The notes beneath the pieces were generated by a model, which was not told the DNA's origin, ran no database searches, and was given only the letters and a program-made list of their open reading frames with translations. A stretch of 64,000 bases of DNA from Micromonospora sp. ATCC 39149 (GTDB taxonomy: Bacteria > Actinomycetota > Actinomycetes > Mycobacteriales > Micromonosporaceae): positions 3,324,080-3,388,079 of the forward strand of contig NZ_GG657738.1 in NCBI RefSeq assembly GCF_000158815.1, read 5' to 3'. This document shows positions 34,871-44,119 of this stretch, one piece after another. Position 1 is the stretch's first letter; every line of letters begins with the position of its first letter. Made by a program: the position numbers and the translations under genes.

Positions 34871-36349
34871 TCAGCGCGATGTTCGGGTCGGGTAAGGATC
34901 GGCCGGCAGCCGCACGGTGAACGCCGCGCCGCCCTCGGCGGCGTGCCCGGCGGCGATCTCCCCACCCAGCCGGCGGACCAGCCCGGCGGCGAGCGCCAGC
35001 CCGAGGCCGCTGCCGACCTTGCGTACCCCCCGGTAGCGCTCGTGCAGCGCACCCCGGTCGAAGGCCACCGCCAGGTCGTCGTCGGTGAAGCCGGGGCCGC
35101 CGTCGCGTACCTCCAGCACCCCGCTGGCGGCCGGGCCCGCTCCGGCCCGCCGGGCCGCGAGCACCACCGGCGCCCCCGGGGGTACGACCCGCAGCGCGTT
35201 CTCCAGCAGCCCGTCGATCACCTGCCGGATGCGCCCCGGATCGGTGTACGCGGGCACCGTTCCGTCGGTGATCTCCACGCGGAACGCCACCCCGACGGCC
35301 GCGCAGCGGCCGGCCCAGGTGCGTTCCACGTCGGCGGCCAGCCGGGTCAGGTCGACCGGCACCGGTTCGAGGGGGAAGTCGGCGGCCTCCAGCCGGGCCA
35401 GCGCGAGCAGGTCGCGGACCAGTCGGTCCAGGTGCTCGGCCTCGGCCAACATGGTGCGTCCGGTCTGCGGTGCCTCGTCCGCGCCGATCACCCCGTCGGC
35501 CAGCGCCTCGGCGTACCCGCGGATGGCGGTGAGCGGGGTACGCAGCTCGTGCGAGACGGAGAGCAGGAACTCCCGCTGCCGGCCCTCACTGGTGGACAGC
35601 GCGGCGGCGAGCCCATTCAGGGCCAGGGCCAGCTCGGCGACCTCGTCGGGCGGCTCCACCGGCACCCGAACCGCCCGGTCACCGGCGCTGAGCCGGGCGG
35701 CGGCGGTGGCGGCGACGCGGATCGGTCGGGCCAACCGGCGGGCCAGCAGCATCCCGGCGGCCAACCCGGCGGCCAACCCGGCGAGCAGCGGCAGCCAGAG
35801 GCCCCGGACGACCCGCCCCCACAAGCCCGGCGTGGCGGGTCGGGTCAGCACCACGCCGTCCCCGCCGGGCAGCGACCGCCCCTCGACGAGGGCGCGTTCG
35901 CCGGACACCAGCCGCAGGCCGGAGACGTTGTTGCCGGCGGAGACCCGGTTGACCACCTGCCGGGGCAGGCCGGCGTGGTCGACCGTGCCGGCGCGGATCA
36001 CGTACACGTCGATGTCCTGCTCGCGGAGCTGGCGGATCAGCCGGTCGCCCGCGGCGTCCCGCTGCCCGGGGGCCCGGACGCGCAGCACGTCGGCGGCGAG
36101 CCGGACCTGCGCCGCGAGCGCCTCCTGGTCGCGCCGTTCCTGGCCGCGCACCGCCAGCGGGGCGGCCACGAGCGCGGTGACCAGCACCGAGACGAGGGCG
36201 ACCGCGCAGGTGACCAGCACCGCGCGGGCGGTGAGGGTACGGCCGACACGGCGACGCGGTGCCTGGGCCGGACGCGGGCCGATCACCGGCAACGCCACGG
36301 TGGGCTGGGCCGGCGCGGACAGGCCGGCGGGGGGCGGGCGGTCAGCCAT
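34871..36349 (-). CDS. Two-component sensor histidine kinase
   Basis: 492-aa membrane kinase. Order: first membrane helix (about residues 42-68), an extracytoplasmic sensor (about 70-175) of no known family, second helix (LWLPLLAGLAAGLAAGMLL), HAMP (ARRLARPIRVAATAAARLSA), HisKA with phospho-His in SVSHELRTPL, and HATPase with LLENAL (N box), DGGPGF and GSGLGLALAAGL. The signal is unknown. It overlaps the response regulator gene by 8 bp and is followed by a small lipoprotein gene, giving a compact three-gene unit. Confidence 0.93.
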   Translation of the reverse strand: MADRPPPAGLSAPAQPTVALPVIGPRPAQAPRRRVGRTLTARAVLVTCAVALVSVLVTALVAAPLAVRGQERRDQEALAAQVRLAADVLRVRAPGQRDAAGDRLIRQLREQDIDVYVIRAGTVDHAGLPRQVVNRVSAGNNVSGLRLVSGERALVEGRSLPGGDGVVLTRPATPGLWGRVVRGLWLPLLAGLAAGLAAGMLLARRLARPIRVAATAAARLSAGDRAVRVPVEPPDEVAELALALNGLAAALSTSEGRQREFLLSVSHELRTPLTAIRGYAEALADGVIGADEAPQTGRTMLAEAEHLDRLVRDLLALARLEAADFPLEPVPVDLTRLAADVERTWAGRCAAVGVAFRVEITDGTVPAYTDPGRIRQVIDGLLENALRVVPPGAPVVLAARRAGAGPAASGVLEVRDGGPGFTDDDLAVAFDRGALHERYRGVRKVGSGLGLALAAGLVRRLGGEIAAGHAAEGGAAFTVRLPADPYPTRTSR

Positions 36350-37037
36350 CGGCGGCGTATCCGACGCCCCGGTGGGTGCGGATCACGCCGGCCGCGCCGC
36401 CCAGCTTGGCCCGGACCTGCGCCACGTGCACGTCGACGGTGCGGGTGCTGGAGTGGGCCGCGTACCCCCAGACGGCGGCCAGCAGCTCCCCCCGGGTGAA
36501 GACCCGGCCGGGCCGGGCCATCAGGTGCGCGAGCAGGTCGAACTCGGTGTAGGTGAGCTGGATCGGCTCGCCCGACACGGTCACCGTGCGCCGGGTCGGG
36601 TCGAGGGTGACCGGGCCGACCGTCCGCACCCGTTCGACGCCCTCGGGCACGCCGACCGTGCGGCGCAGCACGGCGCGGACCCGCGCCACCAGCTCGCGCG
36701 GGCTGAACGGCTTCGTCACGTAGTCGTCCGCGCCGAGCTCCAGGCCGATGATCCGATCCACCTCGTCGTCGCGCGCGGTGAGGAACAGCACCGGCGTCCA
36801 GTCGCCGGCCTCGCGCAACCGCCGGCAGATCTCGGTGCCGGCGAGCCCGGGCAGGGCGATGTCCAGAACGCAGGCGACCGGGCGGAGCCGGCGGGCGGCG
36901 GCAAGCCCCGCCACGCCGTCGCGTTCCAGGTGTACGCCGAAACCATCCCTGGTCAGGTAGAGCCGGACCAGATCGGCGATGGCCGGCTCGTCCTCGACGA
37001 CGAGGACAAGCCCGCGCTGCTGTGCGTCGACGGTCAC
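36342..37037 (-). CDS. OmpR-family response regulator
   Basis: 231-aa DNA-binding regulator partnered with the downstream kinase. Receiver: VLVVEDEPAIADLV (acidic pair), phospho-Asp in CVLDIALPGLAG, LTARDDEVD (Thr) and Lys in YVTKPFSPREL. C-terminal winged helix: LTYTEFDLLAHLMARPGRVF and RTVDVHVAQVRAKL, ending IRTHRGVGYAADG. Begins with GTG. First gene of the operon. Confidence 0.95.
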   Translation of the reverse strand: MTVDAQQRGLVLVVEDEPAIADLVRLYLTRDGFGVHLERDGVAGLAAARRLRPVACVLDIALPGLAGTEICRRLREAGDWTPVLFLTARDDEVDRIIGLELGADDYVTKPFSPRELVARVRAVLRRTVGVPEGVERVRTVGPVTLDPTRRTVTVSGEPIQLTYTEFDLLAHLMARPGRVFTRGELLAAVWGYAAHSSTRTVDVHVAQVRAKLGGAAGVIRTHRGVGYAADG

Positions 37038-37105
37038 CGGACCATGATTGCCGACCGACGCCCAACGGGGATGTCAGAACATGTTCGAATCAGGTAAGGA
37101 CCCGG

Positions 37106-37615
37106 TCAGTGGACCACGACGGGCCGGAGCGCCGTGCCCCGGGAGGCCGCCGGCGCGTCGCCGATGGTGGCCACGACCCGCTCGCGGGGGGTGCGCCGCC
37201 GGGCGCGGAACGCGTGGTGCAGCAGCGCGTCGAGCTGCCACACCTGTCTCGGGTGCTGGGTGCGGATGACGAACCGTTCCCGCACGCCGTCGATGGCAGT
37301 GGCGGCCAACTCGACCGCCGACTGCCGGGGGTCGGCGCTCCAGGTGACGTCGCTGAGCTCGCGCAGCTCGGCGTTGAGGTGCAGGCGGAGCCGGTGCAGC
37401 ACCCGGGTCTGCCGGGTGATCACGAGCCGGCGGTGGGTGAGCAGCAGCAGATACTCGCCGGCCGCCCGGTTCGGCCGGGCACACCGGGCGACCAGGACGG
37501 TGGCGTCACCGGCGCCGACGCAGCGGCGGAAGACCGGCACGTGCCGGCTGACGGCCTGCGCGGCCAGCCCGGTCTCGGCGGCGGCCGGGAGGAACGTTCG
37601 GGAGAAGACGTCCAT
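37106..37615 (-). CDS. Conserved hypothetical protein, PH-like
   Basis: 169 aa, function unknown. Seen: beta-rich sequence with ATVLVARCARPNRAAGEYLL and THRRLVITRQTRVLHRLRLH, followed by ELRELSDVTWSADPR and RERFVIRTQHPRQVWQLDALL. This layout (short strands plus a C-terminal helix with RQVWQLDALLHHAF) resembles PH-like domains of actinobacterial proteins. ATG at 37615 is chosen over 37663. No membrane helix or signal peptide. It is followed on the same strand by the two-component operon (68-bp gap) but no link is evident. Confidence 0.65.
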   Translation of the reverse strand: MDVFSRTFLPAAAETGLAAQAVSRHVPVFRRCVGAGDATVLVARCARPNRAAGEYLLLLTHRRLVITRQTRVLHRLRLHLNAELRELSDVTWSADPRQSAVELAATAIDGVRERFVIRTQHPRQVWQLDALLHHAFRARRRTPRERVVATIGDAPAASRGTALRPVVVH

Positions 37616-37684
37616 GACGTGACCAACGACGCCCACCCGGTGCGTGATATGGGCAACGGCCAATCTACGGAACTTCCACCGGAA

Positions 37685-37733
37685 AGGAAGGGCCCCTTGT
37701 TAACGCATCCGGTAGAGAAGGGTCCCCTCCTCA
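37685..37733. repeat. Intergenic double-hairpin repeat, copy 2
   Basis: AAGGAAGGGCCCCTTGTTAAC, a short linker and GAGAAGGGTCCCCTCCTCAC: the complement of the family at 34219 and 53391. Its end overlaps the stop codon of the DUF2332 gene. Confidence 0.8.
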
Positions 37734-38711
37734 CAAACGTCCGGCAGCGGGTCCCGGCAGCGGGTGCAGGGCTTGGCCGTGCGGCCCGGCCCAGGCGACC
37801 GGCACCCCGTCGAGGCAGAGCAGGAAGCGGGTCGTGTCGTCCGGTGGGGCCGGGGCGGCGATCCCCGGCAGCACCCCGGGCACCTCGTTGGCGATCCAGT
37901 GCCCGGGCAACCCGGTGACCGTGCGGACGAACCGGGCCCGTGCGTCCGCCGGCACGTACGCGAGCACGGCGCTGTGGAACACCACGAGGGTGGCGTCCGG
38001 CGGCGCGGCGGCGGCCAGGGCCGGCAGGTCGGTGAGCAGGTCACCCCGGCGCAGCAGGGGCGGGTCGGCGCGGGCAATCCGGGCCGCCGCCGCCAACCGC
38101 GCCCGCCGCTCGTGCTGGTCGGGCCAGACCAGGGCGGTGAGCCAGCCCAGATCGTCGGCATCGGTGACGTCCAGCGGATTCAGGTCGAGCCCGGCCCGCC
38201 ACACCACCTGCGGCACCCTCTCGGGCAGCGCGCCGCCGCCCCGGACCGCGCAGGCGAGCTCCACCGGGCTCCCGGCGGGCCCGACCACGTGGTCGGGTGC
38301 CCCGGAACGTCGGTAACGGTAGCGGTAGGCGTCCGGGTAGAGGCAGAGGCCGGCGGACGCGCCGACCTCCAGCAGGGCCAGCGGCTGCGGCAGCCGGGCC
38401 AGCAGCGGCAGCAGCACCGCGCACCGGGCGGCCTCGTTGGTCTGCGTCCGCCGGGCCCGCACGGTCGCGGCCACCTCGGCCCAGTGCTCGGCCGTCCAGC
38501 GTCGGAACGCCGCCGGGTCATCGACCGGGCCACCCAGGTGTCGTACGGCACCGAAGAGCAGGTTGGGCTGCCGCTTCGGCTCCGGCAGGCCGTCGAGGAG
38601 CGCGATCAGCCGGCGGTCACCGGCGACCGCGTGGGCCAGCCGCTCGTACGTGGGGGACTCGCCCCGGGCCTCGCGCTTGCCGAACTCCCGGTACCACCGC
38701 GCGGTGTCCAT
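37731..38711 (-). CDS. DUF2332-domain protein
   Basis: 326 aa, function unknown but recognisable as DUF2332, a family mainly of actinobacteria. Seen: MDTARWYREFGKREARGESP at the start, NLLFGAVRHLGG, LLEVGASAGLCLYPDAYRYR, a methyltransferase-like GASAG loop, then DLNPLDVTDADDLGWLTALV, WPDQHERR and ATLVVFHSAVLAYVP. The layout suggests a class I methyltransferase-like fold, though no reaction is known. It is monocistronic, or co-transcribed with the phosphotransferase gene 67 bp upstream. Confidence 0.85.
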   Translation of the reverse strand: MDTARWYREFGKREARGESPTYERLAHAVAGDRRLIALLDGLPEPKRQPNLLFGAVRHLGGPVDDPAAFRRWTAEHWAEVAATVRARRTQTNEAARCAVLLPLLARLPQPLALLEVGASAGLCLYPDAYRYRYRRSGAPDHVVGPAGSPVELACAVRGGGALPERVPQVVWRAGLDLNPLDVTDADDLGWLTALVWPDQHERRARLAAAARIARADPPLLRRGDLLTDLPALAAAAPPDATLVVFHSAVLAYVPADARARFVRTVTGLPGHWIANEVPGVLPGIAAPAPPDDTTRFLLCLDGVPVAWAGPHGQALHPLPGPAAGRL

Positions 38712-38778
38712 TCCGGAGAGCCTGCCGGCGGCGGACCCGCTGCGCCATGACGGCCGCCACTTTCCCGTCCGGCGGCTG

Positions 38779-39771
38779 TCAGAGCCGGTCGGGCTCGAAC
38801 AGTTCGCCGAGCCAGCCGGGGACCGCGGCGGCGTACTCGGCGCGGGTCGGGTCCGGCGTGCACAGCGCGCGCCGCCAGGACAGCGCCCGGCTGACCTTGG
38901 CCACCGTGACCGCGAGGCCGGCCACTTCCCGCAGGTCGGCGCGGTCGTACCGGTCGGTCCACGGTTCGAGGTACGCGTCGCGCAGCCGCAGCAGCACCGG
39001 GTCGCCGTCGGGCAGCTCGAAGGAGTGCGCCACGGAGTTCAGCGTCACCAGCAGCGTCCCGAACGGGTGGGCGACGGAGGCGTCCCCCCAGTCGAAGAAT
39101 CGGTGGTCGGCGGCGAACACGTTGCCGTCGTGCAGATCGTCGTGCTGCACGCTGGCCGGCACCCCGGTCGCGGCGAGCCGGCGGCAGCGCTCGGTGTACT
39201 CCGGGAGGAACCGCCGAAGCCGTGCCAACGTCTCGGGGGTGAGGCCGTCCGGCGCGCCGACCAGCAGGGCGTCGGGGTCGTCGAGCAGCCCCGCGAAAAG
39301 CTCGGGCATCGCCTCGGGACGGTGGTCCGGCACGCCGACGGCCAGCATCTCGTCGACCCGGGGCGCGACGGCGCGCTGGAGCGCCGCGTACCCGGTCAGG
39401 ACGCGTTCCCAGACGGCCGGTTCCCGGTGCCGGGCGAGCGCGTCGCGCAGCGTCTCGCCGCCGTCGGGCAGCAGCGACCAGCCCAGGTCGGCGTCGACCG
39501 CCACCGGTTCGGGCACCCGGCCGGGGGCGATCCGGGCCAGCGCGCCGAGCAGCCCGGCCTCGAAGCGGGTGCCGGCGTTGTTGGCCTTGAACCAGTACGG
39601 GCCGGCGTCGGTGGGCACCCGCCACACCAGCGACCAGGGGCGGACGCGGGCTTCCGCCGGCCCGGTGACCCGGCGGCCGGCCCGGCCGAGCCACCCGGCG
39701 ACCCAGTCGCGGGCGTGGGCCTGCCAGCGCGGGTCGGACCAGTCGACGGGCGGTAGCGAGGAGCCGGTCAC
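38779..39771 (-). CDS. Aminoglycoside-phosphotransferase-type kinase
   Basis: 330-aa cytoplasmic APH/choline-kinase-fold enzyme. Seen: an N-lobe with GPYWFKANNAGTRFEAGLLG (Lys for ATP), the catalytic loop VQHDDLHDGNVF (HxDxxxxN) and the metal-binding DWGDASVAHPF. These kinases phosphorylate small alcohols or antibiotics; the substrate cannot be told. Starts with GTG. On the same strand, 67 bp before DUF2332 and 91 bp after the thiolase gene. Confidence 0.9.
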   Translation of the reverse strand: MTGSSLPPVDWSDPRWQAHARDWVAGWLGRAGRRVTGPAEARVRPWSLVWRVPTDAGPYWFKANNAGTRFEAGLLGALARIAPGRVPEPVAVDADLGWSLLPDGGETLRDALARHREPAVWERVLTGYAALQRAVAPRVDEMLAVGVPDHRPEAMPELFAGLLDDPDALLVGAPDGLTPETLARLRRFLPEYTERCRRLAATGVPASVQHDDLHDGNVFAADHRFFDWGDASVAHPFGTLLVTLNSVAHSFELPDGDPVLLRLRDAYLEPWTDRYDRADLREVAGLAVTVAKVSRALSWRRALCTPDPTRAEYAAAVPGWLGELFEPDRL

Positions 39772-39862
39772 GCTGGGCAGGATAGGCAGCCGAGCGGCGC
39801 TGGGCGAGGAGTTTTCCGCGTCGCTGAGGTGGTCGAGCTGCCTGCGGGCCCGCCGCGCCTGG

Positions 39863-41035
39863 TCAGAGCAGTTCGACGATGGTGGCGTTGGCCATCCCGC
39901 CGCCCTCGCACATGGTCTGGAGGCCGTAGCGGATGCCGTTGTCGCGCATGTGCTGGAGCATCGTGGTCATGATCCGGGCCCCGGACGCGCCGAGCGGGTG
40001 ACCCAGGGCGATCGCGCCGCCGCGCGGGTTCAGCCGCTCCGGGTCCGCCTCCGTCTCGGCCAGCCAGGCCAGCGGCACCGGGGCGAACGCCTCGTTCACC
40101 TCGTACACCCCGATCTCCTCGATGCCCAGCCCCGCGCGGCGCAGGGCCTTCGCGGTGGCCGGGATGGGGGCGGTGAGCATGGTGACCGGGTCGTCGGCGG
40201 CGACCACGGCGGTGTGCACCCGGGCCAGCGGGCGCAGGCCGTGACGGCTGGCCCACTCGGAGGTGGTGACCGCGAGCGCGGCGGCGCCGTCGGAGATCTG
40301 GGACGCCGAGCCGGCGGTGACCACGCCGTCGGCGCGGAAGGGGGTCTTCAGGCCGCCCAGCTTCGCCAGCGAGGTGTCCCGGCGGATGCCCTCGTCGGCG
40401 GCGAACTTGCCGCCGTCGGCCAGGACCACCGGGGCCAGCTCCGGGTCGAACGCCCCGGCGTCCTGGGCGGCGGCGGCCTTGACGTGGCTGGCGAGGGCGA
40501 ACTCGTCGAGCTGGGCGCGGGAGAAGCGCCAGCGGGCGGCGATCAGCTCGGCGCCGACGCCCTGGCTGAACGGCAGCGGGTCGTCGTCGGCGAAGCCCTC
40601 GACGCCCCGGTAGCGGTCGCGGACCTGGCCGCTGAACGGCATGCCGCCGCCGACGCTGGAGCCCATCGGCACCCGGGTCATCGACTCGACGCCGCCAGCG
40701 ACCACCAGGTCGGCCTGACCGGACAGCACGGTCGCGGCGGCGAAGTGCAGCGCCTGCTGGCTGGACCCGCACTGCCGGTCCAGCGTGGTGCCGGGCACCG
40801 ACTCGGGCCAGCCGGCGGCGAGGACGGCGTTGCGGGCGACGTTCCACGACTGCTCGCCGACCTGGGACACGCAGCCCCAGATCACGTCGTCGACCTGCCC
40901 GGGGTCGATCCCGGTGCGCTCGGCGAGGGCGCGGAGCACGTGCGCCGAGAGGTCGACCGGATGCACGGCGGCGAGGCTGCCCTCGCGTCGCCCGACCGGG
41001 GTGCGTACCGCACCGACGATGACCGCGTCACTCAT
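39863..41035 (-). CDS. Thiolase (acetyl-CoA acetyltransferase family)
   Basis: 390-aa biosynthetic or degradative thiolase, using two acyl-CoA units or cleaving 3-ketoacyl-CoA. Seen: start MSDAVIVGAVRTPVGRREG, nucleophile Cys in LDRQCGSSQQALHFA, NEAFAPVPLAWL, the His in GHPLGASGAR and the second Cys in CEGGGMANATI. Length is normal. GGGGAG precedes the ATG. No acyl-CoA dehydrogenase or hydratase lies next to it, so fatty-acid beta-oxidation is only a guess. Confidence 0.94.
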   Translation of the reverse strand: MSDAVIVGAVRTPVGRREGSLAAVHPVDLSAHVLRALAERTGIDPGQVDDVIWGCVSQVGEQSWNVARNAVLAAGWPESVPGTTLDRQCGSSQQALHFAAATVLSGQADLVVAGGVESMTRVPMGSSVGGGMPFSGQVRDRYRGVEGFADDDPLPFSQGVGAELIAARWRFSRAQLDEFALASHVKAAAAQDAGAFDPELAPVVLADGGKFAADEGIRRDTSLAKLGGLKTPFRADGVVTAGSASQISDGAAALAVTTSEWASRHGLRPLARVHTAVVAADDPVTMLTAPIPATAKALRRAGLGIEEIGVYEVNEAFAPVPLAWLAETEADPERLNPRGGAIALGHPLGASGARIMTTMLQHMRDNGIRYGLQTMCEGGGMANATIVELL

Positions 41036-41143
41036 GTTTACTCCCCGGTAACCTGGCTGCCCCGATACTACGTCCTCCGCCGTTCGGTCGCCCCCCGCGA
41101 CGCCGGGCCGACCGGGGGCGGACGCGGCTGGCATCCTGGTGGG

Positions 41144-41617
41144 ATGGAGTCGGCAGGGACCTCCGAAGCGTCGTCGGCCCGGCAGTGGCGGGTGCCGCCG
41201 GTCCTGCCGGCGGTGAAGCTGGTGGGCGCGGCGGCGTTGGTCGGGCTCGGGCTGTTGTTCGCCGACGGCGACCGGGTGCGGCTGGTGCTCGCCGGGGTGG
41301 TGGCCGCCGGGCTGGCCGGCTGGGCGCTGCGGGACCTGCTGGCCCCGGTGCGGCTCGCGGTCGACCCAACGGGGATCACGGTGGTCCGCGGCTTCGCGGG
41401 CCGGCGGCGGCTCGACTGGGCGGCCGTCGAGGCGATCACGGTGGACCGGCGGCCCCGGCTGGGCCTGTCCACGGAGGTCCTGGAGATCGACGCGGGCGAG
41501 TCGCTGCACCTGTTCGGCCGGTACGACCTGGACGCCCCGCCCGGCGAGGTGGCCGACGCGCTGCGCGCCGCCCGCCCCTCCTCGACCGGGCCGGACCGCG
41601 CTAGCCGGTCAGCATGA
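41144..41617 (+). CDS. Membrane protein with bacterial PH (bPH6-like) domain
   Basis: 157 aa. Two membrane helices (about residues 25-70), then a PH-like module with VRLAVDPTGITVVRGFAG, DWAAVEAITVDRRP and LEIDAGESLHLFGRYDL. It resembles Rv0010c-type proteins. Its 3' end overlaps that of the rhomboid gene by 17 bp (convergent). With rhomboid, cyclophilin and the CwsA-like gene, it recalls the conserved oriC-near block Rv0008c-Rv0010c of mycobacteria. Confidence 0.8.
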   Translation: MESAGTSEASSARQWRVPPVLPAVKLVGAAALVGLGLLFADGDRVRLVLAGVVAAGLAGWALRDLLAPVRLAVDPTGITVVRGFAGRRRLDWAAVEAITVDRRPRLGLSTEVLEIDAGESLHLFGRYDLDAPPGEVADALRAARPSSTGPDRASRSA

Positions 41618-42512
41618 GGGTGCGGACGACCGCCAGGGCGAGCAGCGCCACCAGCAGGATGGTCCCCCCGGCTGCCTGGAACAGCGTCCGCCGGGACCGG
41701 GGGGCATACGCCAGCATCAGCGCCATGGCCCCGCCGGTCACCAGGCCGCCGAGGTGGCCCGGGATCGAGATGCCCGGAACGGTCAGGGTGAAGACCAGGT
41801 TGATCACCAGGACCGGCAGTACCGAGGAGATGTCCCGTCCCATCCGGCGTTCGATCACGATCAGCGCGGCGAAGAGGCCGAAGATCGCGGTGGACGCACC
41901 GGCCGTGGTGGCGTTCTCGGCGCTGAACAGGTAGGCGGCCACGTTCCCGCCGAAGCCGGCGATCAGGTAGAGGGCGAGGAACCGCAGCGGGCCGAGGTTG
42001 GCCTCCAGCGACCGGCCGAGCACCCACAGTGCCCACATGTTCAGCAGCAGGTGCACCACGCCGTAGTGCAGGAACATCGCGGTGACCAGGCGGTACCACT
42101 CGCCCTGGACGATGCCGTGCACGCTGCCGTCGGGGAACAGGGCGTGGCCGAGCACCGAGCCCCAGTCGGTGAGCGGGGTGCTGCCGCCCATCAGGCCGCC
42201 GAAGCCGGAGCCGCCGGCGACCGCGTCGCCACCCCGGTCGGAGGCGATGGACAGGAGCATGAGCAGCACGTTGAGCGCGATGAGCGCCTTGGTGACGTAG
42301 CCAAGGCGGCCGACGGCACCGCCACCGAAGGCGGTACGCGCCGGCCGCACGCTACGGCGTCCCTCGTCCACGCACTCCGGGCACTGGTGCCCGACCGAGG
42401 CGTCCCGCATGCAGTCGGGGCAGATCGGCCGGTCGCAGCGGGTGCAGCGGACGTACGTCTCCCGGCCGGGGTGCCGGTAGCAGACCGGGGTGGTCGGCGG
42501 GGACTCACTCAC
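41601..42512 (-). CDS. Rhomboid-family intramembrane serine protease with N-terminal zinc-binding motif
   Basis: 303 aa. The N-terminal 50 residues hold a B-box-like zinc site (CYRHPGRETYVRCTRCDRPI, then CPDC and CPEC). Six or seven membrane helices follow with HLLLNMWALWVLG, catalytic Ser in GASTAIFG and catalytic His in IPGHLGGLVTG. It would cut transmembrane segments of unknown substrates. Starts GTG, after GGGAGG. On the minus strand 64 bp downstream of cyclophilin. Confidence 0.93.
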   Translation of the reverse strand: MSESPPTTPVCYRHPGRETYVRCTRCDRPICPDCMRDASVGHQCPECVDEGRRSVRPARTAFGGGAVGRLGYVTKALIALNVLLMLLSIASDRGGDAVAGGSGFGGLMGGSTPLTDWGSVLGHALFPDGSVHGIVQGEWYRLVTAMFLHYGVVHLLLNMWALWVLGRSLEANLGPLRFLALYLIAGFGGNVAAYLFSAENATTAGASTAIFGLFAALIVIERRMGRDISSVLPVLVINLVFTLTVPGISIPGHLGGLVTGGAMALMLAYAPRSRRTLFQAAGGTILLVALLALAVVRTLMLTG

Positions 42513-42576
42513 GGCCGCTGCCTCCCGGTGCCGCGGGGCGCTCAGTCATGCGAGCAAAGGTACCTCGCCGAGCCGG

Positions 42577-43107
42577 TCAGGCCGGGACGCGCTCGATCTC
42601 GACGCGCTCGATGACCACGTCCTGAAGGGGACGGTCGCTCGGGCCGGTGGGGGTGTTGGCGATCGAGTCGACGACCTTCGCCGACGCCTCGTCGGCCACC
42701 TGGCCGAAGATGGTGTGCCGGTTGTTCAGGTGCGGGGTCGGGCCGACGGTGATGAAGAACTGCGAGCCGTTGGTGCCCGGCCCGGCGTTCGCCATGGCCA
42801 GCAGGTACGGCCGGTCGAAGCGCAGCTCGGGGTGAAACTCGTCACCGAACTTGTAGCCCGGGCCGCCGCGACCGGTGCCGGTCGGGTCACCCATCTGGAT
42901 CATGAAGCCGCTGATCACCCGGTGCGAGATCGTGCCGTCGTAGTACGGCCCGTTGCCCGGCTGACCCGTACGCGGGTCGGTGTACTCCTTGTTGCCCTCG
43001 GCCAGGTCGACGAAGTTGCGGACCGTCTTCGGCGCGTGGTTGGGGAAGAGCTCCAGCCGGATCGGGCCGGCGTTGGTGTGCAGGGTGGCGTAGACAGCCT
43101 CGGCCAC
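42577..43107 (-). CDS. ppiA: Cyclophilin-type peptidyl-prolyl isomerase
   Basis: 176-aa cytoplasmic enzyme that interconverts cis and trans proline peptide bonds. Seen: PKTVRNFVDLAEG, YYDGTISHRVISGFMIQMGD (catalytic Arg in HRV), GDEFHPELRFD, MANAGPGTNGSQFFIT and LNNRHTIFGQV. All active-site residues are kept. Starts GTG with GAGGAG upstream. Equivalent in place to Rv0009 (ppiA). Confidence 0.95.
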   Translation of the reverse strand: MAEAVYATLHTNAGPIRLELFPNHAPKTVRNFVDLAEGNKEYTDPRTGQPGNGPYYDGTISHRVISGFMIQMGDPTGTGRGGPGYKFGDEFHPELRFDRPYLLAMANAGPGTNGSQFFITVGPTPHLNNRHTIFGQVADEASAKVVDSIANTPTGPSDRPLQDVVIERVEIERVPA

Positions 43108-43224
43108 GGGTACTCCTCACTCGTTGGTCAGTTCCATGCGGATCCTCCCATGTGCCCGATCTGGCAGTGCGGAGGCATCCGAAGGTGGAGGATGACGAAG
43201 GAACAACTCCCAGGAGGTGGGACC

Positions 43225-44025
43225 GTGTTTGGAATCGTCCGGCGCAAGACCCAGGGACAGCTGGCGAGGGCCGAACTGAACCAGGGCATCGGCCACCTGA
43301 GGCAAGCCGCGACCTACGCGGCCAAGGGGGCCGGCGCCACGGTCCGCCCTCGGGTCCAGGCGGCCCGGGGAGCCGTCGCGCCGACCGCCCTCGTCGTGCG
43401 GGACCGGGCGTCCAGCGGTTTCGCGTCGACGGTCGCGGCCCTCGCGCCGCTGGCCCTGGCCGTCCGCAACGCACAGGCCGAGGCGACCGGGAAGGCCGTC
43501 GCGGGGAAGAAGGCCGCCGCCGCCCGACGGGCCGCGGAGAGCAGAAAGGTCAAGGCGAAGATCATGAAGGGGAAGCGGAAGCAGAAGCGGTCGCGCGGCA
43601 CGATGGTCGGCCTGCTGGCCGCCGGCACGGTCGCCGGCCTGGCCGGCGCCATGGCGATGCGCCGCCGCCGCGAGCAGCAGGAGTGGTCCGAGTACGACCC
43701 GACCCGCACCCTGGAACCGGCCCGCGACGAGGTGGACACCCTGGTCGTGGAAACCCCCTCGGCGAACGGCGCGAAGGTGACCGATTCATCCACGATGTCC
43801 AGCGGCTCGCCGGCGGCGGGTGGGCCGACCGGGGCCGGCAGCTCGGCGGTGGCCGGGGGCGACAGCGCCTCCACCACCCGGCCCGGCGCCCGGCCGGTCA
43901 TTCACCCCACCGACCGGGTCCCCTCGGTCGCCGAGGGCGCCCGGGACGTCTCCGGCCGACCGGCCGACGACCTCGACAAGGCGCTCGGTAAGGAGAACAA
44001 GGCCGGGTCCGCCGGCCGCCGCTGA
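43225..44025 (+). CDS. CwsA / DUF5324-like membrane-anchored protein
   Basis: 266 aa. The start GTG at 43225 follows AGGAGG. Seen: an N-half with AKGAGATVRPRVQAARGAVA and helical Ala-rich sequence, a basic stretch KAKIMKGKRKQKRSRGTM, one membrane helix (VGLLAAGTVAGLAGAMAMRR) and a Pro/Ser/Gly-rich acidic tail. In the actinobacterial neighbourhood of ppiA such a protein (CwsA in mycobacteria, DUF5324 in Streptomyces) helps cell-wall synthesis and polar growth; here that is by analogy of place and shape. It is divergent from ppiA. Confidence 0.65.
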   Translation: MFGIVRRKTQGQLARAELNQGIGHLRQAATYAAKGAGATVRPRVQAARGAVAPTALVVRDRASSGFASTVAALAPLALAVRNAQAEATGKAVAGKKAAAARRAAESRKVKAKIMKGKRKQKRSRGTMVGLLAAGTVAGLAGAMAMRRRREQQEWSEYDPTRTLEPARDEVDTLVVETPSANGAKVTDSSTMSSGSPAAGGPTGAGSSAVAGGDSASTTRPGARPVIHPTDRVPSVAEGARDVSGRPADDLDKALGKENKAGSAGRR

Positions 44026-44119
44026 CCCTCGTGCCATCGCGCCCACGGCGCGGCGACGGCCCCCGTCGTCCCGCGCCGTGGGCGTGCCCGGGTGACCGTT
44101 GCGGCGAGGGCGGTCAGGG

